Positions 38,606-47,434 of a stretch of DNA of 64,000 nucleotides are shown in pieces. The position numbers and the translations under genes are program-made. The stretch is from an uncultured Pelagibacteraceae bacterium (GTDB taxonomy: Bacteria; Pseudomonadota; Alphaproteobacteria; Pelagibacterales; Pelagibacteraceae), in NCBI GenBank assembly GCA_902601785.1, contig CACKOH010000006.1, positions 1 to 64,000 on the forward strand, given 5' to 3'. The notes below the pieces were generated by a model. That model was not told where the DNA came from, did not search any database, and saw only the letters and a program-made list of their open reading frames with translations. How positions within the stretch are numbered: position 1 is the first letter of the stretch; every line of letters begins with the position of its first letter.

Positions 38606-40675
38606 TTTAAAGTACACAAGAAGGAAATAGTAGTAGCAGGAAAGAAAATAAGTTTAGAAACAGGTAAAGTAGCAAGACAGGCAGACGGAGCAATCATCGC
38701 AACATGTGGTGAAACAGTTATTCTAGCAACAGTCGTAGGAGCAAAGAAAGTAAATCCAGATATGGATTATTTCCCTTTATCAGTCAACTACCAAGAAAAA
38801 TATTATGCAGGTGGAAAGATCCCTGGTGGATATTTTAAAAGAGAAGCAAGACCAACTGAAAGTGAAACATTAATCTCTAGATTAATTGATAGACCAATCA
38901 GACCTTTGTTTCCTGACGAATTTAAAAATGAAGTGCAGTTGTTACCAACAGTAATTTCATATGATAAAGAAAACCAACCAGATATTCTAGCAATCACTGC
39001 TTCTTCAGCAGCATTAGCAATTTCAGGAATGCCATTTATGGGTCCTGTAGGAGCTTCCAGAGTGGGCTATGTTGATGGCAAGTATATTCTTAATCCATCA
39101 AAAGAGGAGTTAGAAAACTCAAGTTTAGATTTAGTTGTAGCAGGTACTAAAGATGCAGTGCTTATGGTTGAGTCTGAAACATCAGGTTTATCTGAAGAAG
39201 TAATGTTAGCAGCAGTTAAATTTGGTCATGAAGGATTTGTTCCAGTAATCGAAATGATAGAGGAACTCGCTAAAGAGTGCAGAAAACCTGAGTGGACTGT
39301 TGAGAAAAAAGATTTATCTGAAGTTAAAAAAAAACTTGAAGAAACTTTTACAGAAGACCTTAAAAAGGCTTTTGGGACTAGAGATAAACAAGATAGATCA
39401 AATCAAATTTCAGAAATTACCGATAAAGCTAAAAAGCTTTTTGAAGAAAATGAAAATTATTCTGATCTTGATGTTAATTCACAGCTTAAAAATCTCGAGA
39501 AGAAAATTGTCAGAACTGATATTCTTAAAAATAAAAACAGAATTGATGGTAGAGGATTGTCTGATGTAAGACCTATCTCATGTGAAGTTGGTGTTTTACC
39601 AAGAACACATGGTTCTGCTTTGTTTACCAGAGGAGAAACACAAGCAATTGTTGTAACTACTTTAGGAACATCTGATGATGAACAAAGAATTGAAAGTCTA
39701 GATGGTCTTCAAAGAGAAAGATTTATGCTTCACTATAATTTCCCTCCTTTTTCAGTTGGTGAAACTGGAAGAATTGGAACTGGAAGACGTGAAATTGGTC
39801 ATGGTAAACTTGCTTGGAGAGCGATCAATTCTTCATTGCCTTCAAAAGAGGCGTTTCCATACACTTTTAGAATAGTATCAGAGATTACAGAGTCTAATGG
39901 TTCTTCCTCAATGGCTACTGTTTGTGGAGCATCTTTAGCATTAATGGATGCAGGTGTTCCGATAAAAGAACCTGTTGCAGGTATTGCAATGGGCTTAATT
40001 AAAGAAGGTGATGATTTTAGCGTCTTATCAGATATTTTAGGTGACGAAGATCACTTAGGTGATATGGACTTTAAAGTTGCTGGGACTAAAGATGGAATTA
40101 CTTCACTACAAATGGATATCAAAATTACTGGTATCACTTTTGAAATCATGGAACAGGCTTTAAGCCAGGCTAAAGATGGCAGAATTCATATCTTAGGTGA
40201 AATGAATAAATCTTTAGGTAAGTCAAGATCTGATGTTGGAAAGCATACTCCAAAAATGGAACAAGTAACTGTTGATAAAAAAGATATTGCTGCTGTAATT
40301 GGAAAAGGTGGTGCAACTATCAGAGAGATTGTTGAAAAATCAGGAGCAAAAGTTGATGTTAATGATGAAGGAGTTGTAACAGTTGCTGCTCCAGACGAAG
40401 AGTCAAGAAACATTGCTATGCAAATGATCAAAGATATCACTGCAAAAGCTGAAATGAATAAAATCTATTCAGGTAAGGTAATGAAAATTATGGAATTTGG
40501 TGCATTTGTTAATTTCTTAGGAAAACAAGATGGACTTGTTCATATTTCAGAACTAGCAGATAAAAGAGTAGCTAAAGTTACTGACGTTGTCAAAGAAGGT
40601 GATGAAGTAAAAGTTAAAGTGATTGGCTTCGATAGAGGAAAAGTTAAACTTTCTATGAAACAAGCTGCTGAATAA
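38603..40675 (+). CDS. pnp: Polyribonucleotide nucleotidyltransferase (PNPase)
   Basis: 3'-5' phosphorolytic RNase, 690 aa: two RNase PH domains ([45 protein letters not shown]), KH domain ([14 protein letters not shown]) and S1 domain ([26 protein letters not shown]). C-terminal tail is short. The start is set by the family-typical MFKVHKKEI. The leader is the RAAYG array; no RNase III-type hairpin as in E. coli is visible. Confidence 0.98.
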   Translation: MFKVHKKEIVVAGKKISLETGKVARQADGAIIATCGETVILATVVGAKKVNPDMDYFPLSVNYQEKYYAGGKIPGGYFKREARPTESETLISRLIDRPIRPLFPDEFKNEVQLLPTVISYDKENQPDILAITASSAALAISGMPFMGPVGASRVGYVDGKYILNPSKEELENSSLDLVVAGTKDAVLMVESETSGLSEEVMLAAVKFGHEGFVPVIEMIEELAKECRKPEWTVEKKDLSEVKKKLEETFTEDLKKAFGTRDKQDRSNQISEITDKAKKLFEENENYSDLDVNSQLKNLEKKIVRTDILKNKNRIDGRGLSDVRPISCEVGVLPRTHGSALFTRGETQAIVVTTLGTSDDEQRIESLDGLQRERFMLHYNFPPFSVGETGRIGTGRREIGHGKLAWRAINSSLPSKEAFPYTFRIVSEITESNGSSSMATVCGASLALMDAGVPIKEPVAGIAMGLIKEGDDFSVLSDILGDEDHLGDMDFKVAGTKDGITSLQMDIKITGITFEIMEQALSQAKDGRIHILGEMNKSLGKSRSDVGKHTPKMEQVTVDKKDIAAVIGKGGATIREIVEKSGAKVDVNDEGVVTVAAPDEESRNIAMQMIKDITAKAEMNKIYSGKVMKIMEFGAFVNFLGKQDGLVHISELADKRVAKVTDVVKEGDEVKVKVIGFDRGKVKLSMKQAAE

Positions 40676-40688
40676 TCAAAATTAGGGG

Positions 40689-40711
40689 GTGGCAGGTTCA
40701 AATCCTGCCGC
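40689..40711 (+). other. tRNA T-arm-like hairpin, orphan, between pnp and fabI
   Basis: GTGGCAGG-TTCAAAT-CCTGCCGC: an 8-bp GC-rich stem (one G-T wobble) whose 7-nt loop TTCAAAT fits the tRNA T-loop TTCRANY, preceded by AGGG and followed by CTTCAT instead of an acceptor strand plus CCA. No D-arm or anticodon arm can be drawn in the preceding 60 bases (end of pnp). Either a relic of a tRNA 3' end or a convergent transcription-stop hairpin without a U-run. Confidence 0.5.
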
Positions 40712-40715
40712 TTCA

Positions 40716-41501
40716 TTAAGTTATATTCTTAGGATCTGGCATTCCAACTTTATTATATCCAGCATCCACATAGTGAATTTCACCAGTAACACCGTTTGCA
40801 AGTTCACTTAATAGATATAATGCTGAATTTCCAACATCATGAATATCAACATTCCTTTTGAGTAAAGAATGGTCTTCATTCCATTTATAAAGGAATTTTG
40901 CATCTCCGATTGCAGATGCTGCCAGCGTTTTAATAGGTCCAGCACTTATGGCGTTTACCCTCACGCCTTTAGCACCCAAATCTCTTGCTAAATATTTAAC
41001 ACTAGATTCTAACGCTGCCTTGCACACACCCATTACATTATAATTTGGAATAGCTTTATTTGCTTCATAACTTAATGTGATTAAACTCCCGCCTTCTTTC
41101 ATTACTTTAGATGCCTCTTTTGCAACTTCAGTAAATGAAAAACATGAAATTAACATACTTCTTAAAAAGTTTTCTCTAGTTGTGTTTAAATATTCACCAG
41201 ATAATTCTGATTTATCCGAAAAAGCAATTGCATGAACTACAAAATCAATCTCACCCCATTGTGATTTAACATCTTCAAACAACTTTGTTACATCATCTTT
41301 TTTTTCTACATCACAGCTAAATGTAACTTTTGAATTTAATTTTTCAGCTAATGGAATAACTCTTTTTTTTAAAGCATCCCCTAAATAGGTAAATGCAAGT
41401 TCTGCTCCTGCTTCGGAAAGTTTTTGTGAAATACCCCAAGCAATAGATCTTTCATTGGCAACACCCATTACCAATCCTTTTTTACCTTTCATCAAGCTCA
41501 T
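40716..41501 (-). CDS. fabI: Enoyl-ACP reductase FabI
   Basis: NADH-dependent last step of fatty-acid elongation; 261-aa short-chain dehydrogenase fold. GVANERSIAWGISQKLSEAGAELAFTY, the catalytic Tyr/Lys pair in LSYEANKAIPNYNVMGVCKAALES and the NAISAGPIKTLAASAI loop are as in FabI. Last gene of fabA-fabB-fabI, 2 bp after fabB. Confidence 0.97.
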   Translation of the reverse strand: MSLMKGKKGLVMGVANERSIAWGISQKLSEAGAELAFTYLGDALKKRVIPLAEKLNSKVTFSCDVEKKDDVTKLFEDVKSQWGEIDFVVHAIAFSDKSELSGEYLNTTRENFLRSMLISCFSFTEVAKEASKVMKEGGSLITLSYEANKAIPNYNVMGVCKAALESSVKYLARDLGAKGVRVNAISAGPIKTLAASAIGDAKFLYKWNEDHSLLKRNVDIHDVGNSALYLLSELANGVTGEIHYVDAGYNKVGMPDPKNIT

Positions 41502-41503
41502 AA

Positions 41504-42715
41504 TTATATCTTCTCGAAAATTAAAGCAGCATTGGTTCCACCAAAACCAAAACTATTAGACATTACTGTATTTAAAGTTGCTCCTGTCTCCGTTTTAGCA
41601 ACTATTGGAAATTTTTTAGCCTCATCATCCATTTCATTAATATTAGCAGATCCTGCTATAAAATTATTTTTCATCATAATCAAACAATAGATCGCTTCAT
41701 GAACGGATGCTGCTCCTAAAGGATGACCCGACAAAGATTTTGTTGAACTTATTTTTGGAATTTCATTTCCAAAAGCTTCTTTCACGGCATTTAATTCTGT
41801 AATGTCTCCAACTGGAGTAGATGTTCCATGAGTATTGATATAATCAATTTTATTTTTTGATGTTGCCATAGCCATCTTCATACATCTCACAGCGCCTTCT
41901 CCTGAAGGAGCCACCATATCGTATCCATCTGAAGTTGCTCCATAACCGGTTAATTCCGCATATATTTTAGCCCCTCTTGCTTTAGCATGTTCGTATTCTT
42001 CTAGCACTAACACCCCACCACCACCAGCAATTACAAAACCATCTCTAGTTCTATCATATGCTCTTGATGCGGTCTCTGGTGTATCATTATATTTTGAAGA
42101 TAAGGCTGTCATGGCATCAAACATTGCAGTCATCGCCCAGTGTATCTCTTCACTACCTCCTGCAAAAACAACGTCTTGTTTTCCCATTTGAATTAATTCC
42201 ATTGAGTTTCCAATACAGTGACCACTTGTTGCACAAGCAGAACTCATGGTGTAATTCGTACCTTTAATTTTAAATGGAACAGCAAGTGTAGCTGATGCTG
42301 TACTGGCCATTGTTCTTGGAACGATGAATGGTCCCATTAATTTTGGAGTTTTAGCTCTAGTTTTGTCTGCTGCTAAAATAACATTTTCAATTGATGGACC
42401 ACCCGAACCCATAACTATTCCTGTTTTAAAGTTACTAACTTCACTTTCCTCTAATCCAGAGTCTTCGATTGCTTCTTTCATTGCTATGTAGTTGTAAGCA
42501 GAACCTGAACCCATGAATCTTATTGTTTTTCTATCAATATGGTCCTCAAGCTTTATGTTTGGTTTACCATGTACATGACTTTTTAAATTATGTTCTTTGT
42601 ATTCCTCACTAAAAGATATTCCAGATTTTGTTTTTAATAGCGATTGATGTACTTCTTCTTGATTATTACCCAAGCATGAAACAACGCCTAGACCTGTAAT
42701 TACTACTCTTCTCAT
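41504..42715 (-). CDS. fabB: Beta-ketoacyl-ACP synthase I FabB
   Basis: Condensing enzyme, 403 aa; nucleophile Cys in [14 protein letters not shown], catalytic His residues in [11 protein letters not shown] and [13 protein letters not shown], and C-terminal [12 protein letters not shown]. Partner of FabA in making unsaturated fatty acids anaerobically. Its ATG abuts the fabA stop (1-bp overlap). Confidence 0.97.
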   Translation of the reverse strand: MRRVVITGLGVVSCLGNNQEEVHQSLLKTKSGISFSEEYKEHNLKSHVHGKPNIKLEDHIDRKTIRFMGSGSAYNYIAMKEAIEDSGLEESEVSNFKTGIVMGSGGPSIENVILAADKTRAKTPKLMGPFIVPRTMASTASATLAVPFKIKGTNYTMSSACATSGHCIGNSMELIQMGKQDVVFAGGSEEIHWAMTAMFDAMTALSSKYNDTPETASRAYDRTRDGFVIAGGGGVLVLEEYEHAKARGAKIYAELTGYGATSDGYDMVAPSGEGAVRCMKMAMATSKNKIDYINTHGTSTPVGDITELNAVKEAFGNEIPKISSTKSLSGHPLGAASVHEAIYCLIMMKNNFIAGSANINEMDDEAKKFPIVAKTETGATLNTVMSNSFGFGGTNAALIFEKI

Positions 42716-43215
42716 TATTTAAATAATCCTACTTTTAAACTATCTGCTGAATATATCTTTTTATTATCTGCAAAAACTACTCCATTAGCAAGACCAACAG
42801 TTGTGCCTCCTGGCGACATAATTTTTTTCATATCTATTTCATACCTTACATTTTTTACACTTTGTAAAACTTCACCAGTAAATTTTACTGCTCCAACACC
42901 TAGTGCTCTACCTTTGCCAGGATTTCCTAACCAACCTAGGTAAAAACCTACTAGTTGCCACATAGCGTCTAACCCTAAGCAACCAGGCATAACGGGGTCA
43001 GATTTAAAATGACAATCAAAGAACCAAAGATTATCTTTAATATCTAGTTCAGCCTTTAAAGATCCCTTGTTAAAGGTCCCGTTATTGTCGTTAATCTCTG
43101 TTATTCTATCAAACATTAGCATCGGAGGAAGGGGTAATTTAGCATTGCCTGGGCCAAAAAGATCACCATTTCCGCAAGTAATTAGGTCATCATAGCTATA
43201 GGAGTTTTTTTTCAT
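42715..43215 (-). CDS. fabA: 3-hydroxydecanoyl-ACP dehydratase/isomerase FabA
   Basis: 166-aa hot-dog fold enzyme branching fatty-acid synthesis towards cis-unsaturated chains. Active-site His in [25 protein letters not shown] (with Asp/Cys-context as in FabA). First gene of the leftward fabA-fabB-fabI operon; divergent from irr across 93 bp, the alphaproteobacterial arrangement. Confidence 0.97.
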   Translation of the reverse strand: MKKNSYSYDDLITCGNGDLFGPGNAKLPLPPMLMFDRITEINDNNGTFNKGSLKAELDIKDNLWFFDCHFKSDPVMPGCLGLDAMWQLVGFYLGWLGNPGKGRALGVGAVKFTGEVLQSVKNVRYEIDMKKIMSPGGTTVGLANGVVFADNKKIYSADSLKVGLFK

Positions 43216-43285
43216 AAAAATTGAGTTCCCTTATTACTTGATTTAATGATAATATAATATAATAAAACAATACAATTTATTCTTA

Positions 43286-43304
43286 CTTTAGAATTATTAT
43301 AAAG
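43286..43304. promoter_or_regulatory. Irr-box-like (ICE-like) palindrome in front of irr
   Basis: CTTTAGAATTATTATAAAG, a 19-bp palindrome with one mismatched pair, containing TTTAGAA-N3-TTATAAA; the iron control element bound by Irr, as I recall it, is TTTAGAA-N3-TTCTAAA (one difference). It ends 4 bp before the irr ATG, suited to autorepression, and could also affect the divergent fab operon. Confidence 0.6.
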
Positions 43305-43308
43305 AAAT

Positions 43309-43737
43309 ATGACAAAAAACTTCAATTTTATTGAAAAATTACGAGAAACTGGGCTCAGACCTACAAAACAAAGGGTTAAAATTTGTGAAGTTTTGTTCAA
43401 TAGAGATAAAACTTTTCACTTTACAATTAACGATCTTGTTAAAAAAATATCTGAAGAGCTAAACGAAAAAATATCTCTCGCAACAGTTTATAACACTGTT
43501 CATGCTTTACAAAAAAAGGGATATTTAAAGGAGATATCAATAAACTCAGACAAAAGCTATTTTGATACTAACACAACTGTTCATCACCATTTTTATGATG
43601 AAGATACACATCAATTAATAGACTGTGATGAAAATGAAATAGAAAATGTGAATGTTAAAAATAATATCACTGGAAAAAAAATTAACTCAGTGGAAGTTCT
43701 GGTTAGAGTTGCGAGTGATAATCAAAATCAAAATTAA
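43309..43737 (+). CDS. irr: Iron response regulator Irr (Fur family)
   Basis: 142-aa Fur-superfamily regulator; helix-turn-helix GLRPTKQRVKICEVLF and SLATVYNTVHALQKKGYL, then the His cluster VHHHFYDEDTHQLIDC. The HHH motif is the haem-binding site of rhizobial Irr, separating it from Fur (HDH in the 28-kb gene). Irr is commonly divergent to fabA-fabB-fabI in alphaproteobacteria, as here. It senses haem status to control iron metabolism. Rubrerythrin follows 107 bp downstream. Confidence 0.9.
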   Translation: MTKNFNFIEKLRETGLRPTKQRVKICEVLFNRDKTFHFTINDLVKKISEELNEKISLATVYNTVHALQKKGYLKEISINSDKSYFDTNTTVHHHFYDEDTHQLIDCDENEIENVNVKNNITGKKINSVEVLVRVASDNQNQN

Positions 43738-43776
43738 TTCAATAAAATCAATTACTTAAATTATAAATTATAATTA

Positions 43777-43814
43777 TTCTAAACTGTTGACAACTATTTT
43801 AGAAGTATTATATC
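43777..43814 (+). promoter_or_regulatory. Rubrerythrin promoter with dyad operator
   Basis: A perfect -35 TTGACA (43787-43792) with 16-bp spacer to TATATC (43809-43814). The -35 lies within nested dyads: TTCTAAA (43777-43783) and TTTAGAA (43798-43804), and inside them GTTG-A-CAAC. The outer arms are the Irr half-site in inverted order, suggesting an iron/peroxide repressor competing with polymerase. A strong Shine-Dalgarno AAGGAG precedes the ATG. Confidence 0.55.
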
Positions 43815-43844
43815 CTATACTATCATTAAATTAAGGAGAATAAA

Positions 43845-44261
43845 ATGTCATTAAAAGGAAGTAAAACTGAGGAAAATTTAAAGGAAGCTTTTGCTGGCGA
43901 AAGCCAAGCAAACAGAAGATATCTTTACTTCGCACAAAAGGCTGACATCGAAGGATACAATGATGTAGCTACAGTTTTTAGATCAACTGCTGAAGGTGAG
44001 ACAGGTCACGCACATGGTCATCTAGAGTATTTAGAGGAAGTTGGAGATCCTGGAACTGGTATGCCGATTGGTGAAACTAAAGCAAATTTAGCATCAGCTG
44101 TTCAAGGTGAAACACATGAGTACACTGATATGTATCCAGGTATGGCCAAAACAGCTAGAGAAGAAGGTTTTGAAGAAATTGCTGACTGGTTTGAAACTTT
44201 AGCAAAAGCTGAAAAATCTCATGCTGGTAAATTCCAAAAAACTTTAGAGTCTATTAGCTAA
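43845..44261 (+). CDS. Rubrerythrin (short, without rubredoxin domain)
   Basis: 138-aa ferritin-like di-iron peroxide-scavenging protein. [22 protein letters not shown] and [17 protein letters not shown] provide ExnExxH-type ligands, repeated in the second half ([25 protein letters not shown]). The C-terminal Cys4 rubredoxin domain of classical rubrerythrin is absent, so electrons must come from elsewhere, plausibly the Fe-S protein encoded next. Strong ribosome-binding site. Confidence 0.93.
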   Translation: MSLKGSKTEENLKEAFAGESQANRRYLYFAQKADIEGYNDVATVFRSTAEGETGHAHGHLEYLEEVGDPGTGMPIGETKANLASAVQGETHEYTDMYPGMAKTAREEGFEEIADWFETLAKAEKSHAGKFQKTLESIS

Positions 44262-44269
44262 TTAATCCG

Positions 44270-44297
44270 TTTAGTGGACATTAATTTGTCCACTAAA
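44270..44297 (+). repeat. Perfect 10-bp inverted repeat between rubrerythrin and Fe-S gene
   Basis: TTTAGTGGAC-attaattt-GTCCACTAAA. It would form a strong mRNA hairpin but is followed by AAAATCTAAATAAAA, not a U-run, so it is not a canonical terminator. It lies 8 bp after the rubrerythrin stop and 24 bp before the next ATG. Likely a transcript stabiliser/partial stop; operator also possible. Confidence 0.8.
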
Positions 44298-44321
44298 AAT
44301 CTAAATAAAAATTCAAAAATT

Positions 44322-45653
44322 ATGAGCAAAGAAGGTAGCTTAGATGCACCAACTAGACATCCAATTGATTTTGAACACCCTGATTTTTTAAATCCTGAAA
44401 AATTAGACTCAGAAATGAGAAGAGTATTTGATATCTGTCATGGTTGCAGAAGATGCTTTAATCTTTGTGACTCTTTTCCAAAGTTATTTGATATGATTGA
44501 TGAGTCTAAAGATGAAGACGTAGAAAGTTTATCCAGTGACCAATTTGCCCCTGTTGTAGATGCATGTACTTTATGTGATATGTGTTTTATGACTAAGTGC
44601 CCATATGTCCCTCCTCACGACTTTGATTTAGATTTTCCTCATTTAATGCTGAGATATAGAACTGCGCAGAAGAAGTTAGGAAAACTACCAAGTGTACCAA
44701 CTCAATTAGCTAAAATTGATAGAAATGCAAAAATTGGGATTATGTTCTCTAAACTTGTAAATTGGGCATCAAATATTAAAAATAAATTTATAAGAAAAAT
44801 TTTAGAATTGATATCTGGGATAGATAAAAGAGTGCAGTTACCAAAATATAACTCAGAGACGTTTTCAAATTTTTTTAAAAAGAATAATAATAAAATTACA
44901 TACGATGCAATCAACAAAGATAGAAAAGTTGTAATATATTCTACATGTTTTGTAAATTTTAACAAAAAAAATACAGGTGTAGCTGCATTAAAAGTTTTAA
45001 AAAAAAATGGTGTGGAAGTTCAAGAAGCTTACCCAGGTTGTTGTGGTATGCCATTCTTAGAACAGGCAGATCTTCCAAAAGTAGTTGAACAAGCCAAAAA
45101 AGTATCAAAAGATTTAATCGAATGGATTGATAAAGGTTACAAAGTAATAACTTTAACAGCAAGCTGTGGCTTGATGTTAAAATTTGAATGGCCTTTGTTA
45201 TTGCCTGATAGTGAAAATGTGAAAAAATTATCTTCAAATGTAATGGATATTGACGAATATGTGGTTGATATCGCTAATAATGAGGGATTGGCTGAAGGAT
45301 TAGAGGAAATTGATGGTGGCGTTACAGTTCACCATGCGTGCCATGCAAGAGCTCAGAACATGGGTATAAAGGCTAGAGATATGTTAAAAAATATTCCTAA
45401 TGTAAAAATCGATGTTGTCGAAAGATGTGCAGGCCACGGTGGAACTTTTGGAGTGATGAAGGAGACACATGACTTAGCAAATAAAGTTGGGAGACCAACA
45501 GCAAGACAAATAAAAAATAAAAATAATAAGTATATGGCATCTGATTGTCCTTTGGCTGGAAAGCATTTAAAACAATTAGAAGTAGATACAAATATTTCTA
45601 ATGATGAGGCACTACACCCTATAGAACTTATGGCAAAAAGTTATAAGTTATAA
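44322..45653 (+). CDS. Fe-S oxidoreductase with two CCG domains (GlpC/HdrD-like)
   Basis: 443 aa from ATG 44322; the GTG at 44274 in the ORF track lies in the hairpin and is unlikely. Two [4Fe-4S] motifs, CHGCRRCFNLC and CTLCDMCFMTKCPYVPP, then two cysteine-rich CCG domains (YPGCCGMPFLEQAD; CHARAQNMG...CAGHGGTFG). Such proteins pass electrons in anaerobic glycerol-phosphate, glycolate or heterodisulfide systems. The conserved link to rubrerythrin and DUF3501 suggests it feeds the di-iron protein. Electron donor unknown. Confidence 0.85.
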   Translation: MSKEGSLDAPTRHPIDFEHPDFLNPEKLDSEMRRVFDICHGCRRCFNLCDSFPKLFDMIDESKDEDVESLSSDQFAPVVDACTLCDMCFMTKCPYVPPHDFDLDFPHLMLRYRTAQKKLGKLPSVPTQLAKIDRNAKIGIMFSKLVNWASNIKNKFIRKILELISGIDKRVQLPKYNSETFSNFFKKNNNKITYDAINKDRKVVIYSTCFVNFNKKNTGVAALKVLKKNGVEVQEAYPGCCGMPFLEQADLPKVVEQAKKVSKDLIEWIDKGYKVITLTASCGLMLKFEWPLLLPDSENVKKLSSNVMDIDEYVVDIANNEGLAEGLEEIDGGVTVHHACHARAQNMGIKARDMLKNIPNVKIDVVERCAGHGGTFGVMKETHDLANKVGRPTARQIKNKNNKYMASDCPLAGKHLKQLEVDTNISNDEALHPIELMAKSYKL

Positions 45654-45655
45654 TT

Positions 45656-46249
45656 ATGCCGAGAGAGAAAAGAGAAATACAAAAATCTGACATAATGCCT
45701 CTAGATGCATATATAAAAGATAGAAAAGAATTAAGAAAAAATATTGTTAATTTTAAAAAAAATCGAAGAGTTGCATTAGGTCCATACGCTACATTCTATT
45801 TTGAAAGTTATGAGACCATGCTCGCACAAGTTCAAGAAATGCTTTACATAGAAAAAGGTGGAGATGAACAGCTGCACGATGAGCTAATTGCATACAATCC
45901 ATTAATTCCAAATGGAAAAGAGTTAACGGCTACCCTTATGTTCGAAATAGATAACCCTATATCTAGAGCAGCTTTTCTAGGCAAGGTTGGGGGAATTGAA
46001 GAAATGGTATTTATGAGGCTAAATGGTGAAACTATTAAAGCTGTTCCTGAAGAGGATGTTGATAGAACTTCTGCTGAAGGTAAAGCTTCTTCAGTTCAAT
46101 TTATACATTTTAATTTTACAGATGAACAAATCCAAAAATTCAAATCAAATGATGTTAATGTTGAACTTGGAATGGATCATAAAGAATATTCTCATATAAC
46201 TAAATTAAGTAAAGAAAATATAGCCTCTTTATCTTCGGATTTTAGTTAA
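45656..46249 (+). CDS. DUF3501 family protein
   Basis: 197 aa, 2 bp after the Fe-S gene. I recognise the DUF3501 family by the KREIQKSDIMPLDAYIKDRKELRKNIVNFKK start and YATFYFESYETMLAQVQEML. No signal peptide, no cysteine cluster. It is repeatedly found with rubrerythrin and the CCG-domain Fe-S protein, implying a shared redox pathway, but no activity is known. Its end overlaps the convergent SH3 gene by 8 bp. Confidence 0.85.
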   Translation: MPREKREIQKSDIMPLDAYIKDRKELRKNIVNFKKNRRVALGPYATFYFESYETMLAQVQEMLYIEKGGDEQLHDELIAYNPLIPNGKELTATLMFEIDNPISRAAFLGKVGGIEEMVFMRLNGETIKAVPEEDVDRTSAEGKASSVQFIHFNFTDEQIQKFKSNDVNVELGMDHKEYSHITKLSKENIASLSSDFS

Positions 46250-46694
46250 TCAAACCCCAAAGATTATCAGTTTTAACCCATCCATTAAAATCATCAGCCT
46301 CAATTTCACACCAATTTTTTTTGCATTTTTGAATAATTAATAATCTTCCTTTTTTTATTAATGCTATAGGTCTTGCAAATGAAGTAGGTTTTTTGAATAA
46401 AATTTTATCTTCAGTAGCAATAACTGAATTAATTTTTTTTAATTGCGAAACGTGTATCCAACCACTATTATTTTTTAAGTCAATTATTCTTCTAAAGTTT
46501 TCTTTTTTATCTATTTGTTTTATGGGAAGATTTATTTTTTTATAAACATACTTAACATCAGAGTCAAAACTTGGACCATAACGAACATTAACTTTACTTT
46601 TCTTTAAGGATACAAATATTTCACTTGCAGAGCTGATTGAGCAGTAAAATAATAAACAAAGTATTATAAAAATTTCTTTAATTTTGAAAATCAT
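46242..46694 (-). CDS. Secreted bacterial-SH3 domain protein
   Basis: 150 aa, Sec signal peptide (FIILCLLFYCSISSASE) and two SH3b-like repeats: SKVNVRYGPSFDSDVKYVY with SGWIHVSQLK, then a second with CEIEADDFNGWVKTDNLWG. Proteins of this DUF1058/SH3 type bind or sense cell wall and are common in alphaproteobacteria. Function unknown. 1-bp overlap with the ThiF gene upstream. Confidence 0.85.
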   Translation of the reverse strand: MIFKIKEIFIILCLLFYCSISSASEIFVSLKKSKVNVRYGPSFDSDVKYVYKKINLPIKQIDKKENFRRIIDLKNNSGWIHVSQLKKINSVIATEDKILFKKPTSFARPIALIKKGRLLIIQKCKKNWCEIEADDFNGWVKTDNLWGLIN

Positions 46695-47434
46695 TATGTT
46701 CTTTTTCTTAATTTTACTCTTCTCATACTTAAATTTAGTAAATCTAGAATTAAAACAAATCCGTTTAAATTTTGACCAATATTAAGAATTTTTTTTAAAA
46801 TTTCGTTAGCTTGCATTGTTCCAACTATCCCAGCTACTGTACCTAAAATACCATCATACTCACAATTTAAAATATCATCTGTAACAACTTCTTCCTGATA
46901 AAAATCTCTTAAACTAGGGTTATTTTTATTTTTAAAATCAAAACTAAAAATATGACCATCGAACCCACTTATAGCACCAGATACAAGAAATTTTTTACAC
47001 TTAAAACTTAAGTCATTGATTAAAAATTTACTTTCAAAATTATCTGTGCCGTCAATAATATAATTATAATTTTTGATAATTTTATTTAATTTAATTTTAT
47101 CTAGTTTGTAATCAAAAATATTTATTCTTGTTTTTGGATTTATTTCATTTAACTTTTTTTTTGAAATTTTAACTTTTGATTTATTAATATCTTTTTCAGA
47201 ATACAAAGTTTGTCTATGGATATTTGACAAACTAACCCTATCGGGGTCTACAATACCTAGTGTTCCAATTCCTGAGCGTGTTAAAAATTCAGCAGCAGGG
47301 CACCCCAAACCACCCATTCCAATAATTAAAACTTTTGAATCTTGTATTTTTCTTTGACCTAGTGCACCAATATTTTTTAAAATAATTTGACGAGAAAACT
47401 TTTCTATTTCTATTTTATTTAATTTTGTGCTCAT
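46694..47434 (-). CDS. ThiF/MoeB/HesA family E1-like adenylyltransferase
   Basis: 246 aa that adenylates the C-terminus of a small sulphur carrier (ThiS or MoaD). ATP-binding GMGGLGCPAAEFLTRSGIGTLGIVDPDRVSLSNIHRQ and GTVAGIVGTMQANEIL are conserved; no rhodanese domain and no zinc CxxC pairs. Genome context does not separate ThiF from MoeB. Overlaps dut by 4 bp in the dut-coaBC operon. Confidence 0.88.
   Translation of the reverse strand: MSTKLNKIEIEKFSRQIILKNIGALGQRKIQDSKVLIIGMGGLGCPAAEFLTRSGIGTLGIVDPDRVSLSNIHRQTLYSEKDINKSKVKISKKKLNEINPKTRINIFDYKLDKIKLNKIIKNYNYIIDGTDNFESKFLINDLSFKCKKFLVSGAISGFDGHIFSFDFKNKNNPSLRDFYQEEVVTDDILNCEYDGILGTVAGIVGTMQANEILKKILNIGQNLNGFVLILDLLNLSMRRVKLRKRT

Noticed and set aside
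40676-40715. Possible acceptor piece of a two-piece tmRNA
   Set aside because: No CCA after the T-arm-like hairpin, no tag-coding RNA piece around and only 40 bp between pnp and fabI.
43212-43400. 62-aa minus-strand ORF upstream of fabA
   Set aside because: Overlaps the irr coding start on the opposite strand and the divergent regulatory region; composition and lack of domain mark it as a shadow.
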